Shown one piece after another: positions 8,464 through 17,046 of a stretch of DNA of 64,000 nucleotides. The stretch is from Pseudomonas sp. FP2196. GTDB lineage: Bacteria > Pseudomonadota > Gammaproteobacteria > Pseudomonadales > Pseudomonadaceae. The DNA lies in the NCBI RefSeq assembly GCF_030687715.1, contig NZ_CP117445.1:1980501-2044500 (forward strand), in the 5' to 3' direction. A program made the position numbers and the translations under genes. The notes under the pieces were generated by a model. That model was not told the DNA's origin. It saw only the letters and a program-made list of their open reading frames with translations, and did not search any database. Position 1 is the stretch's first letter. The number at the start of each line of letters is the position of its first letter.

Positions 8464-9192
8464 TCAGCGCGCAAACCGCTCCGGCCAACCCACAATTTTT
8501 TTCGGTCGAGGCGTCGCATAAGTCCGCACCTTGGATGTCGACAACCCCAACCGTACCAGCGCCTCAGCAATGGTCACCGCCGCCGTCACCCCATCCACCA
8601 CCGGCACCCCGGTGCGTCGACGAATCTGCTCGTCCAGCCCGGCCATGCCGCCACAACCGAGGCAAATCACCTCGGCCTTGTCCTGCGTCACCGCCAATTC
8701 CGCCTGATGCACGATCGCTTCCAGCGCGCGGTGCGGTTCATGCTCCAACTCCAAAACCGCCAAACCACTGGCCCGCACAGAGGCGCAGCGATCCCACAGA
8801 CCGGACAACTTCAGTCGATCCTCGATCAGCGGTACGGTGCGATCCAGCGTGGTCACCACTGAATACGCGTGCCCCAGAAACATCGCCGTACTGGCCGCCG
8901 CGTCAGTAATGTCCACCACCGGCACATTGAGCAATTCCTGCAAGCCTTCGCGGCCATGTTCGCCATAGCCGGCCTGAATCACCGCATCGAACGGCTGGTC
9001 GTAGGACATCACCCGATCCATCACGGCGATGGCGGCCAGGTAGCTTTCAAAGTTGCCCTCAATCGAATCGGCGCCGAAATACGGCGTGAGACCGACAATC
9101 TCTGTACCGGGCGACGCGACAGTCTGCGCCGAGCGGGCGATGGCCTGGGTGATGGATTCGGTGGTGTTGACGTTGACCACAAGAATACGCAT
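8464..9192 (-). CDS. Asp/Glu/hydantoin racemase family protein
   Basis: 242 residues (MRILVVNVNTTESIT) with the two-fold pseudo-symmetric Asp/Glu racemase fold. The two catalytic cysteines of most members correspond to the segments QAGYGEHG and CLGCGGMAG. The first half-site has no obvious Cys here (Gly-Tyr-Gly), while the second, LGCGG, is intact. That could change chemistry from racemisation toward a decarboxylase or isomerase-like reaction. Its partner upstream is an NCS1 transporter (55-base gap, same strand), which suggests handling of hydantoins or allantoin. It is the last gene of a predicted sigma-54-driven two-gene operon. Confidence 0.82.
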   Translation of the reverse strand: MRILVVNVNTTESITQAIARSAQTVASPGTEIVGLTPYFGADSIEGNFESYLAAIAVMDRVMSYDQPFDAVIQAGYGEHGREGLQELLNVPVVDITDAAASTAMFLGHAYSVVTTLDRTVPLIEDRLKLSGLWDRCASVRASGLAVLELEHEPHRALEAIVHQAELAVTQDKAEVICLGCGGMAGLDEQIRRRTGVPVVDGVTAAVTIAEALVRLGLSTSKVRTYATPRPKKIVGWPERFAR

Positions 9193-9247
9193 GGGAAGTC
9201 CTTTTTGGCAGGGTGGTTCTGCGGCCCGAAAGGCGGGCCGCGAGGAT

Positions 9248-10786
9248 TTAGTGGCAGGCGTTATCGACCGCGAAGGATTCGCCGCTGACGTCGGCGTAGT
9301 ACGGTTCGCGTTTGGCGATGATCAGGTAGAGCATTCCGGCGATCCCGGCACCGATCAGCCAGGAGAACGGCGAAATACTGTGGAACCCCGGTACCAGCGC
9401 CAGGACGATGGCGATCAGTGCCGCCGGAATAAACGCCGCCACGGCGCGGAAATTGACGCCGCGGCTGTAGTAATAAGTGCCGTTCGGGTCTTCGCTGTAG
9501 AGTTGCGGGACGTTGATCCGGCCTTTGCGGATCAACCAGTAGTCGACCATGATCACCCCGTACAACGGGCCGAGCAGGGCGCCGAGGCCGGACAGGAAAT
9601 ACACGATTACCAACGGGCTGTTGTAGAGGTTCCACGGCAGGATAAGTACGGCGATGGTCGCGCTGATCAGCCCGGCCCGGCGGAAGGTCAGGTACTTGGG
9701 CGCCAGGTTGCTGAGGACGAACGCCGGGGCGACGAAGTTGGCCATGATGTTCACCGCCACGGTGACGATCAGGAACGCCAGGCAACCCAGCACCAGGAAG
9801 AACGTGTTGGGAATCGAGGCAATGATCTCGGTCGGGCTTTCGATGATTCGGCCGTTGATCTGGAATTGCGCGCCGCACAGCAGGACGGTAATCGCCGCGA
9901 ACAGCAGAATGTTCACCGGCAAACCCCAGAAATTTCCGACCTTGATGGTTTTTCGGCAGGGCGAGGAGCGGGCGAAGTCGCAGAAGTTGAGGATCAGCGT
10001 GCCGTAGATCGCCAGCCACAGCGCGCCGCCGGCAAAGATGTTGCGCCACATCTCGCCACCGCTCAGCGGTTCGCGGATCGACCAGGCGATGGTTGCGTTG
10101 GCTTGCGTGTACATCCAGGCGGCGAGGGCGGCGACGGTCAGCAAAATCACCGGCCCGGCAAACGCTTCGTAACGGCGGACCATTTCCATGCCGTAGGCGA
10201 GGATTGCCAGTTGCACGAACCAGATCGCCACGAAACACACCCAGCCCAACGTCGACAGGCCGAGGATCGAGTTGTGGTCGTATTCAGCGAAGCCGGGATG
10301 CACCGCCGTGAGTAAAACCCTGAAAACAACCGACGCCAGATACGTCTGAATCCCGAACCAGGCGATGGCGATAACTGCCCGGATCAGCGCAGGAATTTGC
10401 GCCCCGTGGATGCCAAAACTGATCCGGCTGATCACCGGGAACGGCACCCCGGTTTTCTGCCCCATGTAGCCGGACAGGTTCATGAAGAAATACACCAGCG
10501 CCGCGCCGATCCCCAGCGACAGCAGAATCTGCCAGCCCCCCAGGCCCAAGGCGTAGAGGCCGATGGCGAATGAGTAGTTGGCGATGTTGTGCACGTCGTT
10601 CGTCCACAGGGCGAAGATGCTGTATTTGCCCCAGCGCCGGCCTTCGGCCTTGGTCGGTGCCAGGTCGCTGTTGTGCAGGCGGGGGCTCAGTTGCAGCGGC
10701 TCGACCAGTCCGTCGAGCGGCAAGGGTTGATCGAGTGCAGAGGAGGGCAGATTCAGCGCGATGTTGTTGGAGAGACTTGTACGCAT
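9248..10786 (-). CDS. NCS1-family transporter (hydantoin/allantoin/cytosine type)
   Basis: 512 residues from the ATG complementary to 10784-10786 (MRTSLSNNIALNLP), chosen because an AGGAG lies just upstream; the frame itself continues to 10828. The protein has a cytosolic N-terminus, then about 12 membrane helices. NCS1 features include WTNDVHNIANY near residue 70 and GIQTYLASVVF further on. The family brings nucleobases, allantoin or hydantoins into the cell by cation symport. Pairing with a hydantoin-type racemase gene downstream points to a hydantoin or ureide. The gene is preceded by a sigma-54 promoter and a palindromic operator, so it is probably induced under nitrogen limitation and by its substrate. 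Confidence 0.9.
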   Translation of the reverse strand: MRTSLSNNIALNLPSSALDQPLPLDGLVEPLQLSPRLHNSDLAPTKAEGRRWGKYSIFALWTNDVHNIANYSFAIGLYALGLGGWQILLSLGIGAALVYFFMNLSGYMGQKTGVPFPVISRISFGIHGAQIPALIRAVIAIAWFGIQTYLASVVFRVLLTAVHPGFAEYDHNSILGLSTLGWVCFVAIWFVQLAILAYGMEMVRRYEAFAGPVILLTVAALAAWMYTQANATIAWSIREPLSGGEMWRNIFAGGALWLAIYGTLILNFCDFARSSPCRKTIKVGNFWGLPVNILLFAAITVLLCGAQFQINGRIIESPTEIIASIPNTFFLVLGCLAFLIVTVAVNIMANFVAPAFVLSNLAPKYLTFRRAGLISATIAVLILPWNLYNSPLVIVYFLSGLGALLGPLYGVIMVDYWLIRKGRINVPQLYSEDPNGTYYYSRGVNFRAVAAFIPAALIAIVLALVPGFHSISPFSWLIGAGIAGMLYLIIAKREPYYADVSGESFAVDNACH

Positions 10787-10935
10787 TCCGGCAGGCTCCT
10801 GATGTTCAGGGCCGCGATGACTGTGCATGAGCCGCCAGGCTCGACATATCTTCGTCGCGGCAGTGAAAGCATCGCTGGTTACGGGGCATCTGCAGCCTGT
10901 ACGGGATAGGGCGCTTCAGGCTTGCGGATCGAAGT

Positions 10936-10975
10936 GTGCATGTTTTGCAGTTTTGTATACAAAACATGTATGCAC
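10936..10975. promoter_or_regulatory. Palindromic operator upstream of the NCS1 transporter
   Basis: The centre at 10951-10964 is a perfect 14-bp palindrome, TTTTGTATACAAAA. Outer arms GTGCATG and ATGCAC at 10936 and 10970 extend the dyad, and TGTTTTG/CAAAACA form a second overlapping pair. Palindromes of the TTGTATACAA type are typical of FCD-class GntR repressors. It lies over the start point predicted from the sigma-54 element at 10978-10996, where a repressor would block transcription. No regulator gene sits beside it; the protein that binds is not identified. Confidence 0.6.
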
Positions 10976-10977
10976 TA

Positions 10978-10996
10978 AAGCCAGATTTGTGCCAGT
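10978..10996 (-). promoter_or_regulatory. Sigma-54 (RpoN) promoter for the transporter-racemase operon
   Basis: Read on the minus strand: CTGGCACAAATCTGGCTTT. GG (-24) and GC (-12) are separated by exactly 10 bases, and TGGCAC matches the consensus. The core is nearly identical to the element before the nitrate transporter (TTGGCACAAATCTCGCTAA). It predicts RpoN/NtrC-dependent expression under nitrogen limitation, with a 5' leader of about 180 bases. The rest of the gap up to 11246 shows no gene I can support. Confidence 0.65.
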
Positions 10997-11246
10997 TGGC
11001 GATCTATGGGCAGCATTGCTCATTTCGAAAAGTTATCGACTGGCGCTAAGTGCCTGAAATCAGGTGAGTAAAAATTGACCCCTTGAACAGGTATTTATTT
11101 TTTGCAGAAGAGTTTGGCGGGGATGGAGCGAGCGGGCTTTTTAGAAGGGATGTAACTTTTCAGGGCGTGAAAATAAAAAGTGCACACATAAATGGCACTG
11201 ATGGTGACAGTTATGTGTACACGTTTTTTGAGGTTTCACAGAACAC

Positions 11247-11336
11247 TGTAGGAGTGAGCCTGCTCGCGATAGCGGTGTATCAGTCCAGGAGTTTCTCGGC
11301 TGACACACCGCTATCGCGAGCAGGCTCACTCCTACA
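11247..11336. repeat. Family-A REP pair
   Basis: Two inverted copies of TGTAGGAGTGAGCCTGCTCG followed by CGATAGCGGTGT, about 30 bases apart. Small open frames across it are artefacts of the repeat. Confidence 0.85.
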
Positions 11337-11360
11337 AGGGGAAATCATCGGGGCAGAGAA

Positions 11361-12095
11361 TTACGCCTTGCTGATGATATTCCCCGCATGCAACCCGCAC
11401 TCTTTCTGGGTCGCTTCTTCCCACCACCAGCGGCCTTCGCGCTCGTGCTGGTTTGGCAGAACCGGGCGGGTGCACGGCTCGCAGCCGATGCTGATGAAGC
11501 CGCGCTCGTGCAGGCTGTTGTAAGGCAGTTCCAGCATGCGAATGTAGCCCCAGATCTCTTCGCTGGTCATCTGCGCCAGCGGGTTGAACTTGTACAGGGG
11601 GCGCTCCGGTGTGGAGAACGCGGTGTCGATTTCCATCACCGCCACGGCACTGCGAGTGCCCGGGCTCTGGTCGCGGCGTTGGCCGGTGGCCCAGGCTTTG
11701 ACGCCGGACAGTTTGCGGCGCAGCGGTTCGATCTTGCGGATCCCGCAGCACTCGCCGTGGCCGTCCTTGTAGAAGCTGAACAAGCCTTTCTCCTTCACGA
11801 ACGGTTCCAGTTTCGTGTAGTCCGGCGAGACCAGTTCGATGTCGATCTTGTAGTGCTCGCGCACCTGATCGATGAAGCGATAGGTCTCAGGATGCAGGCG
11901 GCCGGTGTCGAGACTGAACACCTTGACGTTCTTGTTCAGCTTCCAGGCCATGTCCACCAGCACCACATCCTCGGCGCCGCTGAAAGATATCCACAGGTCA
12001 TCGCCGAACTCGGCAAACGCGAGTTTCAGGATGTCTTGGGCGGATTTGTTGGCATAGGTCGTGGCGAGTTCCACGACATCGAACGTTGGGCTCAT
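11361..12095 (-). CDS. cysH: Adenylylsulfate (APS) reductase, assimilatory
   Basis: 244 residues. It reduces adenosine 5'-phosphosulfate to sulfite with thioredoxin in cysteine synthesis. The nucleotide-binding [10 protein letters not shown] segment is near residue 38. The four cysteines of the [4Fe-4S] cluster are present as ECCGIRK and IGCEPC, the mark of the APS-type (not PAPS-type) enzyme. The catalytic Cys is in KECGLHAGN at the C-terminus. It is a single gene divergent from thrH, the order I know from P. aeruginosa. Confidence 0.96.
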   Translation of the reverse strand: MSPTFDVVELATTYANKSAQDILKLAFAEFGDDLWISFSGAEDVVLVDMAWKLNKNVKVFSLDTGRLHPETYRFIDQVREHYKIDIELVSPDYTKLEPFVKEKGLFSFYKDGHGECCGIRKIEPLRRKLSGVKAWATGQRRDQSPGTRSAVAVMEIDTAFSTPERPLYKFNPLAQMTSEEIWGYIRMLELPYNSLHERGFISIGCEPCTRPVLPNQHEREGRWWWEEATQKECGLHAGNIISKA

Positions 12096-12258
12096 CAGGG
12101 CGGCTTCCTACAGGTCGGTGGCGCTGGGCGCTCTATATGGCGGCGATGTTAACAAAAAGCAGCGCCGGGCGGGACGTGCTGTGCGTTGCGCGGCTTTGGT
12201 GGAGCCGCTAGAGTTCGGGCTCGCTCGACTCAATAATCAATACAAACGGGAGTGTCTT

Positions 12259-12876
12259 GTGGAAATTGCTTGCCTGGATCTTGAAGGGGTGTTGGTGCCG
12301 GAAATCTGGATTGCCTTCGCTGAAAAAACCGGAATCGAATCCCTCAAGGCCACCACCCGGGACATTCCCGACTACGACGTACTGATGAAGCAGCGCCTGC
12401 GCATCCTCGATGAGCATGGTCTGAAGCTCTCGGACATTCAGGAAGTGATCGCCACGCTCAAGCCGCTGGACGGCGCGGTAGACTTCGTCAACTGGCTGCG
12501 TGAGCGCTTTCAGGTGGTGATTCTGTCGGACACTTTCTATGAGTTCTCCCAGCCGCTGATGCGTCAACTGGGCTTCCCGACCTTGCTGTGCCATCGCCTG
12601 ATTACTGATGAAACCGGGCGGGTGACCAGCTATCAGTTGCGTCAGAAAGATCCCAAGCGTCAGTCGGTGCTGGCCTTCAAGAGTTTGTATTACCGGGTGA
12701 TTGCGGCGGGTGATTCGTATAACGATACGACCATGCTGGGCGAGGCGGATGCGGGGATTCTGTTCCATGCGCCGGACAATGTGATCCGTGAGTTCCCGCA
12801 GTTTCCGGCGGTGCATACGTTTGCTGAGTTGAAGCAGGAATTCCTCAAGGCTTCGAACAGAGCGTTGAGTTTGTAG
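12259..12876 (+). CDS. thrH: Phosphoserine phosphatase / homoserine phosphotransferase ThrH
   Basis: 205 residues from a GTG start at 12259 with GGGAG about 8 bases upstream; this matches the known length of ThrH. HAD motif I is LDLEG, carrying the unusual Glu found in ThrH, with LSDTFYEF as motif II and GDSYNDTTML as motif IV. The enzyme hydrolyses phosphoserine and can transfer its phosphate to homoserine, bypassing thrB in threonine synthesis. It is monocistronic and followed by a REP pair. Confidence 0.95.
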   Translation: MEIACLDLEGVLVPEIWIAFAEKTGIESLKATTRDIPDYDVLMKQRLRILDEHGLKLSDIQEVIATLKPLDGAVDFVNWLRERFQVVILSDTFYEFSQPLMRQLGFPTLLCHRLITDETGRVTSYQLRQKDPKRQSVLAFKSLYYRVIAAGDSYNDTTMLGEADAGILFHAPDNVIREFPQFPAVHTFAELKQEFLKASNRALSL

Positions 12877-12890
12877 TCGTCTGAAAAGAC

Positions 12891-12961
12891 GCCATCGCGA
12901 GCAGGTTCACTCCTACACGGGAACGCATTCCAAATGTAGGAGTGAGCCTGCTCGCGATGGC
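12891..12961. repeat. Family-A REP pair
   Basis: Inverted copies of GCCATCGCGAGCAGG...CTCCTACA and its complement, separated by about 18 bases, between the convergent thrH and pabB genes. The right copy ends a few bases from the pabB stop. Confidence 0.85.
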
Positions 12962-12963
12962 TT

Positions 12964-14307
12964 TTAAAGGTTTTGCAGGGTTTCGAGGAGGATTTTCACT
13001 TTGGTAATCGACTCCTGATATTCAGCCTGCCAGTCCGAATCCGCGACAATCCCGCCTCCGCCCCAGCAGCACACCTGCCCATCCTTGACCAATAGACTGC
13101 GAATGGCGATGGAGCTGTCCATCTCGCCGCGTACGTCCAGATACAGCAGCGAGCCGCAATACAACCCGCGCCGGGTCGGCTCCAGCTCATCGATGATCTG
13201 CATTGCCCGAATCTTCGGCGCACCGGTGATCGAGCCGCCGGGGAAGCTGCCGGCGATCAGGTCCAGCGCATCGCGATCCTGCGCCAGTTCGCCGGTCACG
13301 CTGCTGACCAGGTGATGCACGTTCGGGTAGCTTTCCAGGCTGAACAACTCTGGCACCCTCACCGAGCCGATGCGGCAGGTGCGGCCGAGGTCATTGCGCA
13401 GCAGGTCGACGATCATCAGGTTTTCCGCGCGATCCTTTGGGCTGGCCAGCAGTTCGGCTGCGTTGGCGGCGTCTTCGGCTGGCGTCAGGCCACGGGGGCG
13501 GGTGCCCTTGATCGGGCGGGTTTCGACTTGGCGCTGGCTGACTCTGACGAAACGCTCCGGTGACAGACTCAGCACTGCGCCGCCGTCGGGCAGGCTCTGG
13601 AAGCCGGAAAACGGGGTCGGGCAAGCTTCGCGCAGGGCGCAATAGGCCTGCCATGGATCGCCCTGGCATGGCGCGCGGAAACGCTGGGCGAAGTTGACCT
13701 GATAGCAGTCGCCGGCCTGGATGTAATGCTGAATGCGCTCGAACGCTTGACGGTAATCGTCGGCCGAGAGATCGGCGGTCATCGGATTGTTTAACTTGAA
13801 CGGTGTCAGCTCGGTTTCGGCAGGCTGAGTAAACAGCGCAATCAATCGCAGCTTTTCACTGTCGATCACCGATGGGTGAAACACCAATTGGCTGCTGCCT
13901 GCCTGGTGATCGCTGACCAGTGCCCAGTCATACAGACCGAACCGCGCATCCGGCAATTGCAGATCATCCCGCGCCTGACTCGGTAGATTCTCCAGATGCC
14001 GGCCGAAGTCATAACTCAGATAACCGATCAGTCCACCGACGAACGGCAGTTCATAAGCGTCAGGGAGATGCGCTTCGCCCAAACGGCTCAGATTGTCGCG
14101 CAGACGTTGCAGGAAATGGCTGCCGCTCTCGTCCGGCAGCACCGCCAGTTGTTCCAGCGGCCAGGCGCTGAGCAGGTCATAACGGCCACGGTCGGCACTC
14201 GGCCGGCCGCTGTCGAGCAGCACGGCGCCGGGGGCGTTGCGGATGGCCGCGAAGTAGTCGGCGGGGTTGGCGCGGTAGGGCAGCGGATGTACGGAACAGG
14301 TCAACAT
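12964..14307 (-). CDS. pabB: Aminodeoxychorismate synthase component I
   Basis: 447 residues. It aminates chorismate to 4-amino-4-deoxychorismate for folate, using ammonia from a PabA glutaminase that is not encoded here. The N-terminal region is TrpE/PabB type (about residues 1-150). The chorismate-binding domain shows SLSPERF, KGTRPRG, NLMIVDLLRNDLGR and GGSITGAPK, and the C-terminal CWGGGGIVADSD segment is also conserved. Only a PabB and not a TrpE reading fits, because no tryptophan-binding LLES motif is seen. It is flanked by REP pairs on both sides. Confidence 0.95.
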   Translation of the reverse strand: MLTCSVHPLPYRANPADYFAAIRNAPGAVLLDSGRPSADRGRYDLLSAWPLEQLAVLPDESGSHFLQRLRDNLSRLGEAHLPDAYELPFVGGLIGYLSYDFGRHLENLPSQARDDLQLPDARFGLYDWALVSDHQAGSSQLVFHPSVIDSEKLRLIALFTQPAETELTPFKLNNPMTADLSADDYRQAFERIQHYIQAGDCYQVNFAQRFRAPCQGDPWQAYCALREACPTPFSGFQSLPDGGAVLSLSPERFVRVSQRQVETRPIKGTRPRGLTPAEDAANAAELLASPKDRAENLMIVDLLRNDLGRTCRIGSVRVPELFSLESYPNVHHLVSSVTGELAQDRDALDLIAGSFPGGSITGAPKIRAMQIIDELEPTRRGLYCGSLLYLDVRGEMDSSIAIRSLLVKDGQVCCWGGGGIVADSDWQAEYQESITKVKILLETLQNL

Positions 14308-14433
14308 GGGCGGGGCAGATCGGCCGTTGAGGCGGGGTGGGGATTGTAGTCCTCTGCGGGAAATGCTCCTAGAGGGGATGTCGGGGATTGGCAGATTGGC
14401 GGCAGGTTGAATCCTGTGGTGGCTGTGAGTGAG

Positions 14434-14502
14434 GCATCGCGAGCAGGCTCACTCCTACAGGGGAATGCGTGCCAATGTAGGCATGAGCCTGCTCGCGATG
14501 GC
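14434..14502. repeat. Family-A REP pair
   Basis: Inverted copies of ATCGCGAGCAGGCTCACTCC and its complement. The right copy has a GGCATGAG variation. It lies upstream of pabB and downstream of the ATP-grasp gene. Confidence 0.85.
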
Positions 14503-14519
14503 GTCAACTCGGTCTGGAG

Positions 14520-15506
14520 TCAGCCCTCTACCGCAGGAATATGCCCAAACATTTCCTGAGTAAACGCCACCCGCTCTTCAACCGACTCCGTCACTCCACG
14601 TGCCTTCAGCTCTTCCAGCCGCGCTTCCACCGCATGGGTGCGCAACGTCAGCCCGCAGTCGTTGGCAATCTGAATGTTCAGCCCCGGCCGCGCATTGAGC
14701 TCAAGAATCAGTGGACCCTTTTCCTGATCCAGCACCATGTCCACGCCGATGTAACCCAAGCCGCACAGCTCATAACAGCCGGCGGCGAGTTTCATGAAAC
14801 CGTCCCAGTAGGGCAGTTGCACGCCGTCCACCGCGTTGGTGGTGTCCGGGTGTTTGGTGATGATGTTGTTCAGCCAGGTGCCGCGCAGGGTAAGACCGGT
14901 GGCCAGGTCGACACCCACACCGATGGCGCCCTGGTGCAGGTTGGCTTTGCCGCCGGACTGGCGGGTCGGCAAGCGCAACATCGCCATCACCGGATAACCC
15001 ATCAGCACGATGATGCGGATGTCCGGCACGCCTTCGTAGCTGATGCTTTTGAAGATCTGATCCGGGGTCACGCGGTATTCGATCAGTGCGCGATCGCGGT
15101 GGCCGCCCAGCGAGTACAGGCCGGTGAGGATGCTGGAGATGTGATGCTCAAGCTCTTCGTGGGCAAGGATCTTGCCCGACACCGTGCGATAGCGTCCCTC
15201 GAAACGGTCGGCAATCACGATGATGCCGTCACCGCCGGCACCCTGGGCCGGTTTGATCACGAAGTCGCTGCGCCCGCCGATGATCTCGCCGAGCTTGTCG
15301 ATTTCCTTCTCGGTGGAGATCACGCCATACAGTTCCGGCACGTGAATGCCGGCCTCAATGGCGCGCTCTTTGGTGATGATCTTGTCATCGACGATCGGGT
15401 ACAGGCTGCGCTTGTTGTACTTGAGCACATAGTCGGCGTTACGCCGATTGATGCCCATGATGCCCCGGGCTTCCAGGGCCTTCCAGGTCTTCCAGAAACC
15501 GAACAT
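14520..15506 (-). CDS. RimK-like alpha-L-glutamate ligase family protein (ATP-grasp)
   Basis: 328 residues of an ATP-grasp ligase. The Lys of DFVIKPAQGAGGDGI (about residue 95) binds nucleotide, and the metal site lies in GPLILELNARPGLNIQIAN. Relatives join an amino acid, commonly glutamate, to a protein or small molecule. It is last of a three-gene operon, with a one-base overlap (TGATG) with the membrane-protein gene. The set corresponds to the locus I recall next to ppsR/ppsA in P. aeruginosa, which has been linked to osmotic stress tolerance. The substrate and product are not established from sequence. Confidence 0.88.
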   Translation of the reverse strand: MFGFWKTWKALEARGIMGINRRNADYVLKYNKRSLYPIVDDKIITKERAIEAGIHVPELYGVISTEKEIDKLGEIIGGRSDFVIKPAQGAGGDGIIVIADRFEGRYRTVSGKILAHEELEHHISSILTGLYSLGGHRDRALIEYRVTPDQIFKSISYEGVPDIRIIVLMGYPVMAMLRLPTRQSGGKANLHQGAIGVGVDLATGLTLRGTWLNNIITKHPDTTNAVDGVQLPYWDGFMKLAAGCYELCGLGYIGVDMVLDQEKGPLILELNARPGLNIQIANDCGLTLRTHAVEARLEELKARGVTESVEERVAFTQEMFGHIPAVEG

Positions 15507-17041
15507 CAGTGATCAGCCTTGTTCAGGAACGCCTTGAAACGCACCAGCTCGGTCAGGCGGTAACCGCGATAGCGACCCATTGCCAGCATGAAACCCACCA
15601 GAATCAGCAGGATCGCCGGGAAGGTGAACACGAAGTAGACCAGTTCCGGCACGGTCATGATCAGGTGCGCCAGCGAGGCGGCGAACAGCGTGCCGATCGC
15701 GACTTTCATCGCATGGCTGGCACCGCGTTCTTCCCAGGTGATCGACAGGCGTTCGATGGTCATGGTCAAAATCACCATCGGGAACAGTGCCACCGACAAC
15801 CCGCGCTCCAGCCCGAGCTTATGGCTGAACAGGCTGATCGCCGCAATCAGCACCACGACAAAGGTCAGTACCACCGAGAGTCGCGGCAGCATTTGCAGCT
15901 TCAGGTGTTCCAGGTACGAGCGTAATGACAGGCCCAGCGCCGTGATCACGGTAAACAGCAGGATGCCGAAGCCCAACTGCGTTTCACGGAAGGCGAGGGC
16001 GATCAACACCGGGGTAAACGTGCCGAGGGTCTGCAGGCCGATCAGGTTGCGCAGGATCAGGATCACCAGCACGCCGATCGGGATCATTACCATGATCATG
16101 AACGTCTGCTGGGTCTGCAGCGGCAGGCCATACAGCGAGTACTCAAGGAAGTTGGCGTCGGTATTTTCGTCGGTCAGCTTGGCCAGACGAATCGCGTTCA
16201 TCTCGCTGTTGTTCAGGCTGAAGGTCACGTTGGCCTTCTTGCCGCCGTCGACGGTGATCAGGTTTTCATCGCCGGTCCACCAGAGCAGGCGGTCGGTCGG
16301 CAGGCCCTGTTCGCCGGTTTCCGGGTTGAAGTACAGCCAGTCGTTACCGTTGAAGCTGCGCAGCCACAGCTCAGGAGTTTGAGGCTGGTCGGCGACGAGG
16401 CGGATGGTGTGGACTTTTTCCACCGGGACATGGGCGATCGATAGCAGCAATTCGACGATTTTGGCTTTGTGCGGTGTCGATGGATCGCCGGCCAGCAGCA
16501 GTTTCACGTTGTCGTCGTTGACGTTGTTGACCCGTTTTATCGCCTCCCCGATGAAGGTTTCGACGTCGGCCGAGTGTTGGCGGATCGGTGCAAGCAGGGC
16601 TTCGGCAGCGATTTTTTCCGGGCCTTCGATAACCATGCTGTCGCGGAAAGTCGGGCCTTTGATCTTGGTTTTTTCTGCGGTGTAACGCTTGGTCAGCACC
16701 AGACGGTAATAAAGGGTCTGGTTGCCCTTGGCCCGGCGCGCCGACCAAGTCACCTTGCGGTTGCCGTCGACACGGTTCACGGCCACGCCGTAGTTATTGG
16801 AGATGAAGCTCTCGTTGAGGCTGACGTAATCGCGGCTCAGCGGCGGCACGAACATCTGGATCTTTACCGGGTCCTTGGTGCTGGCGACGAACTCGACTTT
16901 GGCGTCGATGTTCCACAAGTCGTCGGTGGCGTCTTCGGTGACCGGGATGCCGAGCACGAAAATCTGATAGGCCGTAACCGAAACGCCCAGCAGCACCAGA
17001 ATGGTGATCAGGATTTTCAGGTGGAAGGTTAGAGAACGCAT
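15506..17041 (-). CDS. Inactive transglutaminase / seven-helix membrane protein
   Basis: 511 residues. An N-terminal helix (ILITILVLLGVSVTAYQIFVL) anchors a periplasmic domain of about 270 residues related to inactive transglutaminases. A C-terminal bundle of seven membrane helices begins at MIMVMIPIGVLVILIL. The transglutaminase-like part shows no clear Cys-His-Asp triad, so it probably binds rather than cleaves a ligand. It sits between the protease-like gene upstream (5-base gap) and the ligase downstream (overlap). A membrane scaffold linking a periplasmic signal or substrate to the cytosolic ligase is plausible, but that is inference. Confidence 0.87.
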   Translation of the reverse strand: MRSLTFHLKILITILVLLGVSVTAYQIFVLGIPVTEDATDDLWNIDAKVEFVASTKDPVKIQMFVPPLSRDYVSLNESFISNNYGVAVNRVDGNRKVTWSARRAKGNQTLYYRLVLTKRYTAEKTKIKGPTFRDSMVIEGPEKIAAEALLAPIRQHSADVETFIGEAIKRVNNVNDDNVKLLLAGDPSTPHKAKIVELLLSIAHVPVEKVHTIRLVADQPQTPELWLRSFNGNDWLYFNPETGEQGLPTDRLLWWTGDENLITVDGGKKANVTFSLNNSEMNAIRLAKLTDENTDANFLEYSLYGLPLQTQQTFMIMVMIPIGVLVILILRNLIGLQTLGTFTPVLIALAFRETQLGFGILLFTVITALGLSLRSYLEHLKLQMLPRLSVVLTFVVVLIAAISLFSHKLGLERGLSVALFPMVILTMTIERLSITWEERGASHAMKVAIGTLFAASLAHLIMTVPELVYFVFTFPAILLILVGFMLAMGRYRGYRLTELVRFKAFLNKADH

Positions 17042-17046
17042 GAAAA

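Noticed and set aside
11083..11523. Plus-strand frame across a REP pair and into cysH
   Set aside because: It is mostly repeat sequence and antisense cysH, with a weak start.
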